53,464 nucleotides of DNA from Bacillota bacterium. GTDB taxonomy: Bacteria > Bacillota > Clostridia > Lachnospirales > Lachnospiraceae. Made by a program: the position numbers and the translations under genes. The first letter of the stretch is position 1; every line of letters starts with the position of its first letter. Positions 36,115 through 45,607 of the stretch are shown here, piece by piece. The stretch is from contig JAEZJW010000134.1 in NCBI GenBank assembly GCA_023415595.1, positions 1 to 53,464 of the forward strand, written 5' to 3'. The notes under the pieces were generated by a model. It was given only the letters and a program-made list of their open reading frames with translations. It did no database searches and was not told the origin of the DNA.

Positions 36115-36137
36115 ATTTATTCACAACGGAGGTATTT

Positions 36138-37850
36138 ATGAAAAAAATCCTAATTGTTATCCTGTCTATTCTGATTCTGTCAGCAGCAGCTCTGACTGGG
36201 TTTCTCTACTATAATAAGTCCGATCCAAAATTGGCTTACCCCTCCTTCCTGGAAGCCGTGGAGCAGAACCGGGTTGAGGAAGTAGTGCTTAACAGCACAG
36301 GAAATACCTTCGTGGTGAAGCTGAGCGGCGAACCGAAAACAGATTACCGGGTTCCGAATCCGAAAACAGAAAATTTTACAGAATTTCTTCTGGTGAATGG
36401 GATAGAGGTATCCTATGGAAGCGAAGCCGGTGCTAATGTCCTTCGGGTACTGCTTGTTGCCGTATTGGCAGGGGGTATTATCTGGTATACCCGGAGTGCT
36501 GGCAACAGCAAGTTAATCTCAGATGCTAATAAAAAGAAAAAAAGTACACCCTCCGTCACTCTCGATCAGGTAGCCGGTAATGCGGAGGCCAAGTCCATGG
36601 TGGAGGATATTATCGGTTTTATTAAGAATCCCGACCAGTACGCAGCAGTCGGTGCCAGGATGCCGAAGGGTCTTCTCTTCTACGGTCCTCCGGGAACCGG
36701 TAAAACTCTGATGGCGAAAGCGATTGCCGGCGAAGCCAATGTTCCGTTCTATACCATGAGCGGTTCAGATTTCGTACAGATGTATGTCGGTGTCGGTGCC
36801 AGCCGTATCCGTAACCTGTTTAATAAAGCTAAGAAAAATGAAAAAGCCGTCATCTTTATTGATGAAATCGATGCTATCGGGAAGAAGCGTGCCCGTAATT
36901 CCAATGCCAGCAATGATGAGCGGGACCAGACCCTGAACGCTCTCCTGACGGAGATGTCCGGCTTTCATGATCATCAGGGCATCGTGGTCATCGGTGCTAC
37001 GAACCGTCTGGATACCCTGGATGAAGCCCTGCTCCGTCCTGGCCGTTTCGACCGGCAGATTGAGATTGGACTTCCCGACGTGAATTCCAGGAAGAAGATC
37101 CTTGCCCTGCATGCGAAACGTAAGCCGATCGGAGACGATGTGGACTTTGATGAGTTAGCCAAATCCACCGTATACTTCAGCGGTGCCATGCTGGAGAACC
37201 TGATGAACGAAGCAGCCATTCAAGCCGCGAATGAGAAGCAGCAGGTGATTCTAAAGAGCCATATTGAAAAAGCCTTCTATACAGTGATAGCCGGTGCTCC
37301 AAAAACTGACCGGAGCTATATCACCGAACGGGACAGGAGGATTACCTCCTGCCACGAGGCAGGGCATGCTTTGGTTACCAAGCTTCTCCTACCCGAGAAT
37401 TATATCTCCAAGGTAACAATCATCCCCAGTGTCCGCGGTGCCGGAGGCTTCAACTTAAGCATTCCGAAGGATACCCTGTACCAGACCAAACGTCAGATGC
37501 TTTCCAGTATCAAGATGCTGCTGGCAGGGAGGGCTGCGGAGGAGCTGTTCTTCGGAGCCTCCGAGGTAACCACCGGAGCCAGCAACGATATTCAGAAGGC
37601 CTCCACTATGATTGTGGATTATATCAACAAATACGGCATGGATTCCGAGATGGGATTATTCAGTATGGAGGTGCTGGAGAAGGGGCATGACGGCCAGTCG
37701 GTAGAGAAATACAGATCCCTGATGAATAGCCTTTATGAGGAGACCAGGGAGCTTCTGAAAGAAAACTTCTGTTTATTGGAGAAGATCAATTCCGAGCTGC
37801 TGGAGAAGGAAACCTTAAACGGTGATGATATCGACCTTCTCTGTGCTTAG
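36138..37850 (+). CDS. FtsH-family membrane AAA zinc metalloprotease
   Basis: 570 residues. Membrane helix 1 about 5-24, a short outside domain, helix 2 about 103-122, then the AAA domain with Walker A GPPGTGKT (near 190), Walker B VIFIDEID and the second region of homology NRLDTLDEALLRPGRFDR. The protease domain has HEAGH (zinc ligands, catalytic Glu). It lacks the longer C-terminal tail of housekeeping FtsH (about 610-650 residues), so it may be a second, specialised copy. ATG 36138 has GGAGG upstream; an earlier in-frame ATG at 36087 lies in the hairpin. It is divergent from the protease 5' part. It degrades membrane and regulatory proteins; the target here is unknown. Confidence 0.93.
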   Translation: MKKILIVILSILILSAAALTGFLYYNKSDPKLAYPSFLEAVEQNRVEEVVLNSTGNTFVVKLSGEPKTDYRVPNPKTENFTEFLLVNGIEVSYGSEAGANVLRVLLVAVLAGGIIWYTRSAGNSKLISDANKKKKSTPSVTLDQVAGNAEAKSMVEDIIGFIKNPDQYAAVGARMPKGLLFYGPPGTGKTLMAKAIAGEANVPFYTMSGSDFVQMYVGVGASRIRNLFNKAKKNEKAVIFIDEIDAIGKKRARNSNASNDERDQTLNALLTEMSGFHDHQGIVVIGATNRLDTLDEALLRPGRFDRQIEIGLPDVNSRKKILALHAKRKPIGDDVDFDELAKSTVYFSGAMLENLMNEAAIQAANEKQQVILKSHIEKAFYTVIAGAPKTDRSYITERDRRITSCHEAGHALVTKLLLPENYISKVTIIPSVRGAGGFNLSIPKDTLYQTKRQMLSSIKMLLAGRAAEELFFGASEVTTGASNDIQKASTMIVDYINKYGMDSEMGLFSMEVLEKGHDGQSVEKYRSLMNSLYEETRELLKENFCLLEKINSELLEKETLNGDDIDLLCA

Positions 37851-37949
37851 GAAGTCAGAGCAAAGGGTCTTCTTTGACAGATTTCCGATCTCTTCAGGAA
37901 AGCTTTTTAGAATGCTGCATATTTTAGAGAATGCATATCTATAGAAAAT

Positions 37950-38006
37950 AACCCTGGAACAGTCACCTGCGGATCACTTGCGCCGAAGGATACTTTCCAG
38001 GGTTTT
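37950..38006 (+). terminator. Terminator after the FtsH-like gene
   Basis: AACCCTGGAA (37950-37959) pairs with TTCCAGGGTT (37995-38004), followed by TTATTATTT. The loop is long (35 bases), so efficiency is uncertain. It also lies downstream of the convergent GH2 gene. Confidence 0.6.
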
Positions 38007-38065
38007 ATTATTTGACATTTTGCATGCAGACTGCAGAGGATTTATCTCCTGCAGAACAGTCCACT

Positions 38066-39865
38066 TCACTCATTGCTGCGTGCTTGCACTTCAGGTTCCT
38101 GCAGACTGACCTTACAGATCTTTCTGTCATAGGTAACAAGACCGTTCACCTCATCCTCCACATCGGAAAGCTGGGTATACACTGCGGCAGATAAGCCTTT
38201 CCGCTTCAGAATATCAATATCCTCCCGAATCAGTCTCTGAAAGGCTTTGTCAAAGTCTTCCTTCGTAACATAGATACGATATCCATAGATCCTGTAAGAA
38301 TAGGAGTGTTCCGGTATGTAACAGGCATAACCGCCGAATTCCGAAAGGATTGCCGCTTGCTTCTTCATCGACAGGCTAAGCGGGTGGAAGTAATTATGGA
38401 TACTGTCGAAATCCCCGCCCTTCTGGTCAAACCAGCCGCTGGCATGGTCAATCAGCCTATTCGGATCCAGGCTGCGCAGGAACGCTTTCACCTTCAGGGC
38501 ATCAAATTGTCCCCAGCCCTCATTGAAGGGTACCCATACTATGATTGATGGCTGGTTATATAATAAGCGTACTGTAGCTTCGCATTCGGCCATCCATTCT
38601 ATTCGTCCCTCAGCATCAGTTCTTCCAAACCACCGGTAGTGATGATCCTTGATACGGCCTGCAATACCGGGAAACAGGGTGGGCAGATACCCGACCAGCA
38701 GCTTATTATATTTCCCGCCACCGTTCACCATATCCTGCCAGACAAGCATTCCCAGACGGTCACAGTGGTAATACCATCTTAAAGGCTCTATCTTGCAATG
38801 CTTTCTCAGCATATTAAAGCCTAACGACTTCGCCAGCTTAATATCATTGATCAGTGCTTCGTCACTGGGTGCCGTGTACAAGCCATCAGGCCAATAGCCC
38901 TGATCCAGGAGTCCCTTCTGGAAATACGGCTTATGATTCAGATATATTCTTGGCATTCCCTCGGGGTCTACCTGAATATTGACCGTGCGCATGCCAAAAT
39001 AGCTTCTCACCTGATCCTCTCCGGCAGTAATCACCATACGGTAGAGAAACGGATTTTCCGGACTCCAGCTGATAAAGTCCTTCAGCCGGACGGAAAAATC
39101 GGGCAGAGTTGAGGTATAGGTTAGGATCCTGGTCTGATTCTCGTAAATATCAACCCGGTAAGACAGCTCAGGATCCACCTCCGTATTCAAATGTATCCGT
39201 ACTCTAACGCTGGACTCATCATATTCCGGGGTGATGTCTACCGAGGTAATATAATGCTCAGGCACCCATTCCATCCATACCGTCTGCCAGATACCGCTTT
39301 GCGCCGTGTAAAACATTCCCCCTCGTTTCAGCTTCTGCTTCCCCCTGCTGTGAAAGGAGGTATCCGTGTCATCCCAAACCCTGACCGCCAGCAGGTTTCC
39401 GCCTTCTTCGATCAGATCTGTAATATCAGCAGAGAAGCGCAGATATCCTCCCGTATGCTCTGTAGCAATTTCCCCATTGATCAGCACCTCACAGTTTTGG
39501 TCCACTGCTCCGAAATGCAGGATGCAGCGTTTTCCCTCAGGCTTTGTCTCAATGATCAGTGGTCTCTCATAACAGAGAATCTCGCCGGGCATGAGCTGCC
39601 TGTTCACCCCTGATAAAACACATTCCGGCGAAAAAGGTACCAGGATTCTTCCGTCCGTCTGTCCGGGCTGATAGGGTCCGGTTGTTATACAGTAATTCCA
39701 ATACCCGTTTAAAATGGTATAATTGTCCCGCCTCAGCTGTGGTCTCGGATATTCCTCCAGAACATGCTCCGGGTCAAGCTTCTCCCCCCATTCCGTATAA
39801 AGCTGGTGGAAGGACTGTGTCTTATTCTTAAATAACATCGTACGGAAAGCATCCTTAAATTTCAT
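38066..39865 (-). CDS. GH2-family glycosidase
   Basis: 599 residues without signal peptide: sugar-binding jelly roll (VLINGEIATEHTGGYLRFSADIT), immunoglobulin-like domain, then TIM barrel. Acid/base Glu in WVPFNEGWGQFD, nucleophile Glu in ILSEFGGYACY. It is shorter than beta-galactosidases (about 1000), nearer to glucuronidase/galactosidase-like short GH2 enzymes; the substrate is not assignable. ATG 39865 has GGAGGG upstream. It follows the GH3 gene by 113 bp on the same strand, and the two probably form an operon. Confidence 0.92.
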   Translation of the reverse strand: MKFKDAFRTMLFKNKTQSFHQLYTEWGEKLDPEHVLEEYPRPQLRRDNYTILNGYWNYCITTGPYQPGQTDGRILVPFSPECVLSGVNRQLMPGEILCYERPLIIETKPEGKRCILHFGAVDQNCEVLINGEIATEHTGGYLRFSADITDLIEEGGNLLAVRVWDDTDTSFHSRGKQKLKRGGMFYTAQSGIWQTVWMEWVPEHYITSVDITPEYDESSVRVRIHLNTEVDPELSYRVDIYENQTRILTYTSTLPDFSVRLKDFISWSPENPFLYRMVITAGEDQVRSYFGMRTVNIQVDPEGMPRIYLNHKPYFQKGLLDQGYWPDGLYTAPSDEALINDIKLAKSLGFNMLRKHCKIEPLRWYYHCDRLGMLVWQDMVNGGGKYNKLLVGYLPTLFPGIAGRIKDHHYRWFGRTDAEGRIEWMAECEATVRLLYNQPSIIVWVPFNEGWGQFDALKVKAFLRSLDPNRLIDHASGWFDQKGGDFDSIHNYFHPLSLSMKKQAAILSEFGGYACYIPEHSYSYRIYGYRIYVTKEDFDKAFQRLIREDIDILKRKGLSAAVYTQLSDVEDEVNGLVTYDRKICKVSLQEPEVQARSNE

Positions 39866-39978
39866 AAAAACCCTCCATGCCGCAATTTATGGCGGCTCAA
39901 TACCTCGGAAGAACAAGGAGTGAGCCTTCTATTGCGATACTCCGCAGTTCTTCCCAAGCGATATGTTTTTATTGCTTT

Positions 39979-41814
39979 TTAATAGGTCAGCCCGTAACCC
40001 AACTCGTACATCAGCTCCGCGCCTTCCTTACCAATATCATCGGTACTTTTATAATATGGCATAGCCAGCTTACCGCTAAAGGGTACCTCACCGGACAGAA
40101 CTGCGGCAATCCCATCTCCTTCGGAGCCGGGCAGATAGCACATCACAATACCATCCCAATCCTTGGCATAATCCTGGATCAGTACATTACGACCGGCAAC
40201 AATCAAAGTAACGACCGGCTTATCAAGGCTCTTAGCCAATTTAATCGCATCGGCGTTATCCGGATGGGCAAGGGCTCCTGTGATGGACAGATCAGAAGTA
40301 TCCCCCAGATATTCCGCATAAGGAATCTCTCCAAGTACAAGCAGTATCACATCAGCCTCTCCGGCACGTTTCTTCTCCGTAATGATTTCAAAGCCGTACT
40401 GTGAACTATATTCCTCCAGCCCTTCCAGAATAGTGGTCCCTTCCGTGACCTTATTACCACCCTGATCCATGATACCCTGCCAGGTCAGACCCCAGCCACC
40501 GCATTGCAGCCCCATATTGTCAGCTGCAGGACCGGTCACATAGATCTTCTGCCCTTTCTTTAGCGGAAGCACATTGTCCTCATTCTTAAGCAGTACCTGG
40601 GATTCTTCCACCAGCTTTCTTGCCAGCTCACGGTACTTACCGCTTCCTAGCTCCGTCACCTCATGGCTTAGGTTCTCCATATACGGATCCTCGAATAATC
40701 CCAAATCCTTTTTGACTTTAAGGATCCTTAACACGGCATCATTGATTCTGTCCTCTGATATTCTCCCATCTTTCACTGCCGCCAGAAGAACATCATAGGC
40801 CTCCTCGTATCGGTAGGGCTCCATCAGCATATCCACACCGGAATTCACAGCCAGAACGATATTCTCTTCAAAGCCCTGACCGCTTAAGCCGTTGACCGCT
40901 TCCCAGTCGGTTACGATAAAGCCTTCAAAGCCCATTTCCTTTTTCAGAACCTGAGTCAGCAGATATTCATTCTCATGCAGCTTCACACCGTTATATGAGC
41001 TGAAGGAGGCCATAATAATCTTCACTCCCGAGTCAACCAGCCTCTGATAGGGTACAAGATGTGTCCGCCTTAACTCCTCCTCGGTTATCGAGGCATCTCC
41101 ACGGTCAATCAGGTTACCTCCCTCGCCGGTACCGTATTCCGCACCGCCATCCGCAACAAAATGCTTCGCCGTGGCTGCAACTCCGTGATCGGTCTGCCCT
41201 TTCAGGTAAGCGTCCGCCAGATCAGCGACGATAGCCGGATCCGAAGAATAACATTCATAGGTTCTTCCCCAGCGCGGATCTGTGTTAACGGCCACACAGG
41301 GCGAGAAGTTCCATAAAACCTTGATCAGTTTCATTTCTTCCGCCACCGCAGCACCCATCTGATACATCAGCTCAGGATCATTGGCTGCTCCGAGACCTAT
41401 ATTATGCGGAAATACAACCGCATTCTTTACCAGAGCAAGCCCATGCACCGCATCCACTCCATAGAGGAACGGTATCTGCTGCTCCGTTTTGAGTGCAGCC
41501 TTCTGATAACCGGTAATCATTTTATCCCAGTCCTCTATCGAATTGTCCCCCGGATAAGAGCCTCCACCGCTTAATACTGAGCCTAGCCCCAGTGTCAGGA
41601 GATCTGCTCCGGATGCCACTTCTCTTACTGCCTGAAGCATCTGACCAATCTTCTCCTCCAGGGTCATGTTTGCGAGTAATTCCTCAGGACTCAGCTTCGC
41701 CTCAATACCGGCCTTTCCTTCGTTGCCGCCGGATCCCTTATCCTTCCCTGTGCAGCCGGTTAAAGCCGCCAGCAGGAAACATAAACAAAACATTGTCAGT
41801 ACTAACCTTTTCAT
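39979..41814 (-). CDS. GH3 beta-glycosidase lipoprotein
   Basis: 611 residues. Lipoprotein signal with lipobox LTGC (Cys 21), so it is anchored outside the membrane, unlike the other glycosidases here. The GH3 N domain has the nucleophile Asp in GFIVTDWEAV and sugar-binding KHFVADGG; the C-terminal alpha/beta domain contains QVLLKNEDNVLPL and GWGLTWQG, as in cellodextrin-type GH3 enzymes. It probably trims beta-glucosides or beta-xylosides at the cell surface for uptake. ATG 41814 follows AAGGAGGGGG. Divergent from GH1. Confidence 0.93.
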   Translation of the reverse strand: MKRLVLTMFCLCFLLAALTGCTGKDKGSGGNEGKAGIEAKLSPEELLANMTLEEKIGQMLQAVREVASGADLLTLGLGSVLSGGGSYPGDNSIEDWDKMITGYQKAALKTEQQIPFLYGVDAVHGLALVKNAVVFPHNIGLGAANDPELMYQMGAAVAEEMKLIKVLWNFSPCVAVNTDPRWGRTYECYSSDPAIVADLADAYLKGQTDHGVAATAKHFVADGGAEYGTGEGGNLIDRGDASITEEELRRTHLVPYQRLVDSGVKIIMASFSSYNGVKLHENEYLLTQVLKKEMGFEGFIVTDWEAVNGLSGQGFEENIVLAVNSGVDMLMEPYRYEEAYDVLLAAVKDGRISEDRINDAVLRILKVKKDLGLFEDPYMENLSHEVTELGSGKYRELARKLVEESQVLLKNEDNVLPLKKGQKIYVTGPAADNMGLQCGGWGLTWQGIMDQGGNKVTEGTTILEGLEEYSSQYGFEIITEKKRAGEADVILLVLGEIPYAEYLGDTSDLSITGALAHPDNADAIKLAKSLDKPVVTLIVAGRNVLIQDYAKDWDGIVMCYLPGSEGDGIAAVLSGEVPFSGKLAMPYYKSTDDIGKEGAELMYELGYGLTY

Positions 41815-41939
41815 ATCTCCCCCTCCTTACCATGAACTCCCACTCATCAGTTAGAATATTTTACCATTGCACCTGGCATATTACAATAATGATATGTACT
41901 TATTTACTTCAGTATGGTGTAAAATGATAACTTTCTACA

Positions 41940-41968
41940 TTTCAATCCATACATCTATTTGATATAAT
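41940..41968 (+). promoter_or_regulatory. Promoter of the GH1 gene
   Basis: TTTCAA (41940-41945), 17-bp spacer, extended -10 TGATATAAT (hexamer 41963-41968). The leader is about 25 nt to ATG 41997. No LacI-type palindrome like those in the element is present. Confidence 0.65.
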
Positions 41969-41996
41969 GAAAGTTAATTAAACAAAGGAAAGGAAG

Positions 41997-43373
41997 ATGC
42001 TGAACGTGGGTTTTCCAAATAATTTTATCTGGGGTGCCGCTGCCGCCTCATATCAGATTGAAGGAGCAGCGAAGGAAGCCGGCAAGGGCTTATCAGTATG
42101 GGATACCTTCTCGCATACAGAAGGAAAGGTAAAGAACGGGGATCATGGGGATATTGCCTGTGACCATTATCACCGATTTAAAGAGGATATTGCCAGGATG
42201 AAGGAGCTGGGACTGAAGGCATACCGCTTCTCCATCAGCTGGCCCAGAATCCTTCCCGAAGGCAAGGGAAAGGTTAATCCGGATGGGCTGGCGTTTTACA
42301 GCCGGCTTGTGGACGAGCTTCTGGCCGTCGGAATTGAACCCTACATTACATTATTCCATTGGGATCTGCCTCAGGCCTTGTATGATGTTGGCGGGTGGTC
42401 AAACAGGGATATCACCGATTGGTTTGCGGATTATGTAAGAATAGTTGTTGAGGCTCTTTCCGACAGAGTTTCCAATTGGATGACTGTCAATGAACCACAA
42501 TGCCATATTATCCTGGGGCATTACGATGGCAGCCATGCACCGGGAGCCCGCGTATCCTTACGGGAAGCCTTTACCATGATGCATCATATCCATCTGGCCC
42601 ATGGCAAAGCAGTGAAGATCATTCGTAGCAATGCAAAGTTAACACCTGTGATCAGCTATGTCCCTAACCCGGGCCCGGGTGTTCCCCTGACCTCCTCCGC
42701 CGAGGATCTGGAGGCTGCGAGAGCCTTTACCTTCAGCGCTGCAGGCAGAGGTCTCTGGTCCAATACCTGGTGGCTTGATCCGGTGCTGACAGGAACCTAT
42801 CCCCAGGACGGACTGGAATATTATAAGGCAGATTTTCCCCTTGATGTCATAAAAGAAGGGGATATGGAGCTGATCAGCCAGCCCCTGGACTATTTAGGAA
42901 TTAACCTGTATCAGGGTACCGTCGTTACTAAGGATTCCTCCCGTGAATTAGGCTTTGCAGAGGTGCCTCGGAAATCGGGCTTTGACAAGACCGCCCTGAA
43001 ATGGCTGGTGCATCCCGAAATCATGTATTATGTACCGAAGTTCCTGTACGAAAGGTATCATCTGCCGATCATCATTGCTGAGAATGGACTTTCCATGCCG
43101 GATTGGGTAAGTTTGGACGGAAAGGTCCATGATCCGGGAAGAATAGATTTCATGCACCGTTATCTGAAGGAGCTTATGAAAGCCTCCTCCGAGGGAGTCG
43201 ATATCCGTGGCTTCTTCTATTGGTCCGTAATGGATAATTTCGAATGGGCAGAAGGCTATAATGAACGCTTCGGACTGATCCATGTGGATTATGAGACACA
43301 GAAAAGAACGTTTAAGGATTCTGCTTACTGGTACACTGATGTCATAAAAACGAACGGTCAGAACCTGGAGTAA
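41997..43373 (+). CDS. GH1 beta-glucosidase
   Basis: 458 residues, intracellular. N-terminal FPNNFIWGAAAASYQIEGA is the family signature. Acid/base Glu in TVNEPQ and nucleophile Glu in IIIAENG (usual form ITENG). WSVMDNFEWAEGYNERFGL is the aglycone/phosphate-loop region; it has EWAEGY rather than the Ser/Lys pattern of 6-phospho enzymes, so it acts on non-phosphorylated beta-glucosides such as cellobiose. ATG 41997 is close behind AAAGGAAAGGAAG. Confidence 0.95.
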   Translation: MLNVGFPNNFIWGAAAASYQIEGAAKEAGKGLSVWDTFSHTEGKVKNGDHGDIACDHYHRFKEDIARMKELGLKAYRFSISWPRILPEGKGKVNPDGLAFYSRLVDELLAVGIEPYITLFHWDLPQALYDVGGWSNRDITDWFADYVRIVVEALSDRVSNWMTVNEPQCHIILGHYDGSHAPGARVSLREAFTMMHHIHLAHGKAVKIIRSNAKLTPVISYVPNPGPGVPLTSSAEDLEAARAFTFSAAGRGLWSNTWWLDPVLTGTYPQDGLEYYKADFPLDVIKEGDMELISQPLDYLGINLYQGTVVTKDSSRELGFAEVPRKSGFDKTALKWLVHPEIMYYVPKFLYERYHLPIIIAENGLSMPDWVSLDGKVHDPGRIDFMHRYLKELMKASSEGVDIRGFFYWSVMDNFEWAEGYNERFGLIHVDYETQKRTFKDSAYWYTDVIKTNGQNLE

Positions 43374-43419
43374 GATTCTTCATAATAATGCAACATGCGC
43401 CCGCCGGGCGCACAATACA

Positions 43420-43456
43420 AGCACAATGAGACTTTATTTACTCATTGTGCTTTTTT
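43420..43456 (+). terminator. Terminator of the GH1 gene
   Basis: AGCACAATGAG pairs with CTCATTGTGCT, an 11-bp stem with a 10-base loop, followed by TTTTTGTG. A small GC-rich dyad (GCGCCCGCCGGGCGC region, about 43398-43412) precedes it. Confidence 0.9.
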
Positions 43457-43568
43457 GTGTAATATCATTTGTTTTTGTGTCGCATAATGTCTGATACAGC
43501 ATATGATATATTAGAATATCGGTAGGTTGCCGGTATGCTGCCCTAATTATCATTAAGGAGGAATGAAT

Positions 43569-43895
43569 ATGGACTTTAGCTTTGTAGAGCATATATCCCG
43601 CTTCATTGGAGAGACTGTAACGATTTTCACAACGAGCGGAGGTGCTTCGGGCTGTGGCTTTACAGGAACACTGCTGTGGGTTAATCCTTGCTTTGTAAGA
43701 CTGGTTGACAGACTAGGTTCTCCGCCGGCTAATCCGCTCAGCGAAAGTATCTGTGGTGAAATGGAGATGGATATGGAAGAACGTCCCTGTGGAGCACATC
43801 GTAAGCATAAGGATGAGGAAGATGTCTTTATGGTAGGCTCTGTATGCGATATACCGGTGGATAAGATCGCTGCCTTCTGTCATAACTCAGTTTGA
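43569..43895 (+). CDS. Small Sm/YuzF-like protein, function unknown (first of two paralogs)
   Basis: 108 residues, no signal or membrane segment. The N-terminal half (FIGETVTIFTTSGGASGCGF then TGTLLWVNPCFVRL) and the C-terminus (VGSVCDIPVDKIAAFCHNSV) are nearly the same as in the gene at 44041. The middle is a variable charged segment with His/Cys (HRKHKDEED). The beta-strand pattern is Sm-like, and may be related to DUF2642-type spore-associated proteins of Bacillus (low certainty). Conserved Cys at equal places suggest cross-linking or metal binding. Start: AAGGAGG at 43555-43561 gives proper spacing to ATG 43569, not to 43563. Confidence 0.75.
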   Translation: MDFSFVEHISRFIGETVTIFTTSGGASGCGFTGTLLWVNPCFVRLVDRLGSPPANPLSESICGEMEMDMEERPCGAHRKHKDEEDVFMVGSVCDIPVDKIAAFCHNSV

Positions 43896-44040
43896 GGCGG
43901 AGGCCGAAGATTTTCAGTACAATATAAATTTTAATGTCTGAATATGACACAATATAGAGGAATAAAACATAAAATATACCAAGGATGAACCGAGAATAGC
44001 TCGGGTCCCCTTATAGATTAATATGATTGGAGGCAATAGT

Positions 44041-44451
44041 ATGGCATTACACAATAACGGTTTTAATAGCGGTGTAGGAAATCATAGCTTAGCAAGACAC
44101 TTATGCGAATTCATTGGTGAGACAGTAACCATATTTACAACCAGCGGCGGTGCCAGCGGCTGTGGCTTCACCGGTGTAATTCTGGCAGTAAACTGCAACT
44201 TCGTAAGATTAGTGACCCAACAGGGTTCTGCTCCATCCAATCCGCTCAGCGAAAGCATCTGCGGTGATTTTGATGAAGAGGACGAGTGCAATGGCGGCAT
44301 GGGCGGTGGTCTCGGCGGTAAAGTTGGTAATGTTCCTGGTGGTATCGGCGGCATGGGCGGGCGCAAGCACCGTCATAATGGATTTAAAGTCGGCTCGGTT
44401 TGTGATATCCCGATCGACAGAATTGCAGCCTTCTGCCATAATGCAGTCTAG
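44041..44451 (+). CDS. Small Sm/YuzF-like protein with Gly-rich insert (second of two paralogs)
   Basis: 136 residues, paralog of 43569-43895. The conserved core is interrupted by an acidic then Gly/Met-rich insert (GGMGGGLGGKVGNV) and a basic HRHN patch before the shared VGSVCDIPIDRIAAFCHNAV end. Insert length is the main difference between the two. ATG 44041 has TTGGAGG upstream; the frame is open to 44023. The 145-bp gap after the first paralog shows no clear hairpin. The Gly-rich segments recall spore coat or exosporium proteins, but no direct evidence is present. Confidence 0.75.
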   Translation: MALHNNGFNSGVGNHSLARHLCEFIGETVTIFTTSGGASGCGFTGVILAVNCNFVRLVTQQGSAPSNPLSESICGDFDEEDECNGGMGGGLGGKVGNVPGGIGGMGGRKHRHNGFKVGSVCDIPIDRIAAFCHNAV

Positions 44452-44475
44452 TACCAGTACCATAACAGAAGAAGG

Positions 44476-44501
44476 AAAAGCGCCGGAAAACCGGCGCTTT
44501 T
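44476..44501. terminator. Bidirectional terminator between the small protein and b5-domain genes
   Basis: AAAAGCGCCGG / CCGGCGCTTTT, an 11-bp GC-rich stem with an AAAA loop and T-runs in both directions. It sits directly at the stop codon of the convergent gene at 44503. Confidence 0.9.
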
Positions 44502-44502
44502 A

Positions 44503-44943
44503 TTATTCTGCCCCATTTGTTATCAGAGTGCCCACAAGAGGGTATTTCTCCAGTACAGCGTTAAATCCCATATGGCAGTTCATAAACCAGGAGCTTAAAT
44601 CCTGTCCCGCCGTCAAACTGTTGTGTTTTCCTCCTTCCCAGGGCACGGCGCTGCTGAGATCGTATACCTTCCCGTTTACAGCTACATAAACAGGCTTCCC
44701 ATCCTCTCCGTTAAACTCTGCCAATTCTTCCACTGTGAATTCTCTTAGGGCAGGCTCCTCCTGCAGGATGGTTTGTGTACCGGACAAGTCAAGCTGCTGC
44801 ACTAATTCCTCCGTCCTATGATCGATCTGCCTCTGGAAATAATTCTTCTGATAATAGGAGGTCGCAAAAACCTGCATCTGGCTTAAATGGCAGATTTCCC
44901 TGATATTATCGTTCACTTTTCTCCTTAACTCCGAGTAATCCAA
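44503..44943 (-). CDS. Cytochrome b5-like heme/steroid-binding domain protein
   Basis: 146 residues. The N-terminal 65 residues are helical and charged. The C-terminal 75 form a b5-type domain: REFTVEELAEFNGEDGKPVY then VAVNGKVYDLS, GGKHNSLTAGQDLS and LEKYPLVGTL. The first axial His position (GGKH) is present; a second candidate is in MNCHMG. Such stand-alone b5-fold domains occur in anaerobic Clostridia, where heme binding has often not been shown. The start is a TTG at 44943 preceded by AGGGT, since no ATG is available before residue 23. Soluble, alone in its transcription unit. Confidence 0.8.
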   Translation of the reverse strand: MDYSELRRKVNDNIREICHLSQMQVFATSYYQKNYFQRQIDHRTEELVQQLDLSGTQTILQEEPALREFTVEELAEFNGEDGKPVYVAVNGKVYDLSSAVPWEGGKHNSLTAGQDLSSWFMNCHMGFNAVLEKYPLVGTLITNGAE

Positions 44944-45193
44944 AGTGCTTACCCTAAGTAACGCCAGAAGTCGTTACTGACGTTATCCCCTTCATATGAT
45001 ATCAATAATTTATATCAGCCGACCTGCCGGAATATGTCATTCATTTGCTAGAAGTGTGATAAAATCACAGCCTTATCCAAACATAAGTGTTACCATCATC
45101 CTTATCTTTTTTTCTAAAAATATGATAAAATAGTGAACAGTGAAAAGCATATCCTCCTGTAATCATGCAGGTACTGAAAGGAGATAATAAACT

Positions 45194-45607
45194 ATGGTAA
45201 AAGCGATTGGATTGTTATCCTTGATTACCCTTACCGTCGTAACTCTGGCCGGTTGCCGGTCTGCAGGTAACCGGGACAGCCACGAGGGGGAGGCCATACT
45301 TTTGAAGATCACGGCAGATCGGGCGAAAGAAATCATGGACGGGAATCAGGAGGCAATCATTCTGGATGTCCGCATGGAGGAAGAATATTACTCTGGTCAT
45401 ATTAAGGGAGCGCTTCTGATCCCTGTTGACGACATTAAAACAAGAGCAAAGGAGCTGCTGACTGATAAGGCAGCAACGATTCTTGTTTATTGCCGAAGCG
45501 GAAGAAGAAGTGCTTTGGCAGCAGCAGAGCTGCAGGATTTAGGCTACCAGACCATTTATGATTTTGGTGGTATCCTGGACTGGCCTTATGAAATAATTAC
45601 AGAATGA
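45194..45607 (+). CDS. Rhodanese-domain lipoprotein
   Basis: 137 residues. Lipoprotein signal with lipobox TLAGC (Cys 21), then one rhodanese domain: AIILDVRMEEEYYSGHIKGA and the active-site loop YCRSGRRSALAA with the catalytic Cys, ending in GGILDWPYE. It would work on the outer face of the membrane in sulfur transfer or thiol handling. ATG 45194 follows AAAGGAG. The 200 bp on each side show no other gene. Confidence 0.92.
   Translation: MVKAIGLLSLITLTVVTLAGCRSAGNRDSHEGEAILLKITADRAKEIMDGNQEAIILDVRMEEEYYSGHIKGALLIPVDDIKTRAKELLTDKAATILVYCRSGRRSALAAAELQDLGYQTIYDFGGILDWPYEIITE

Noticed and set aside
44082..44366. Proline-rich minus-strand ORF opposite the Gly-rich small protein
   Set aside because: It is the antisense shadow of glycine codons (GGN read as CCN/NCC).
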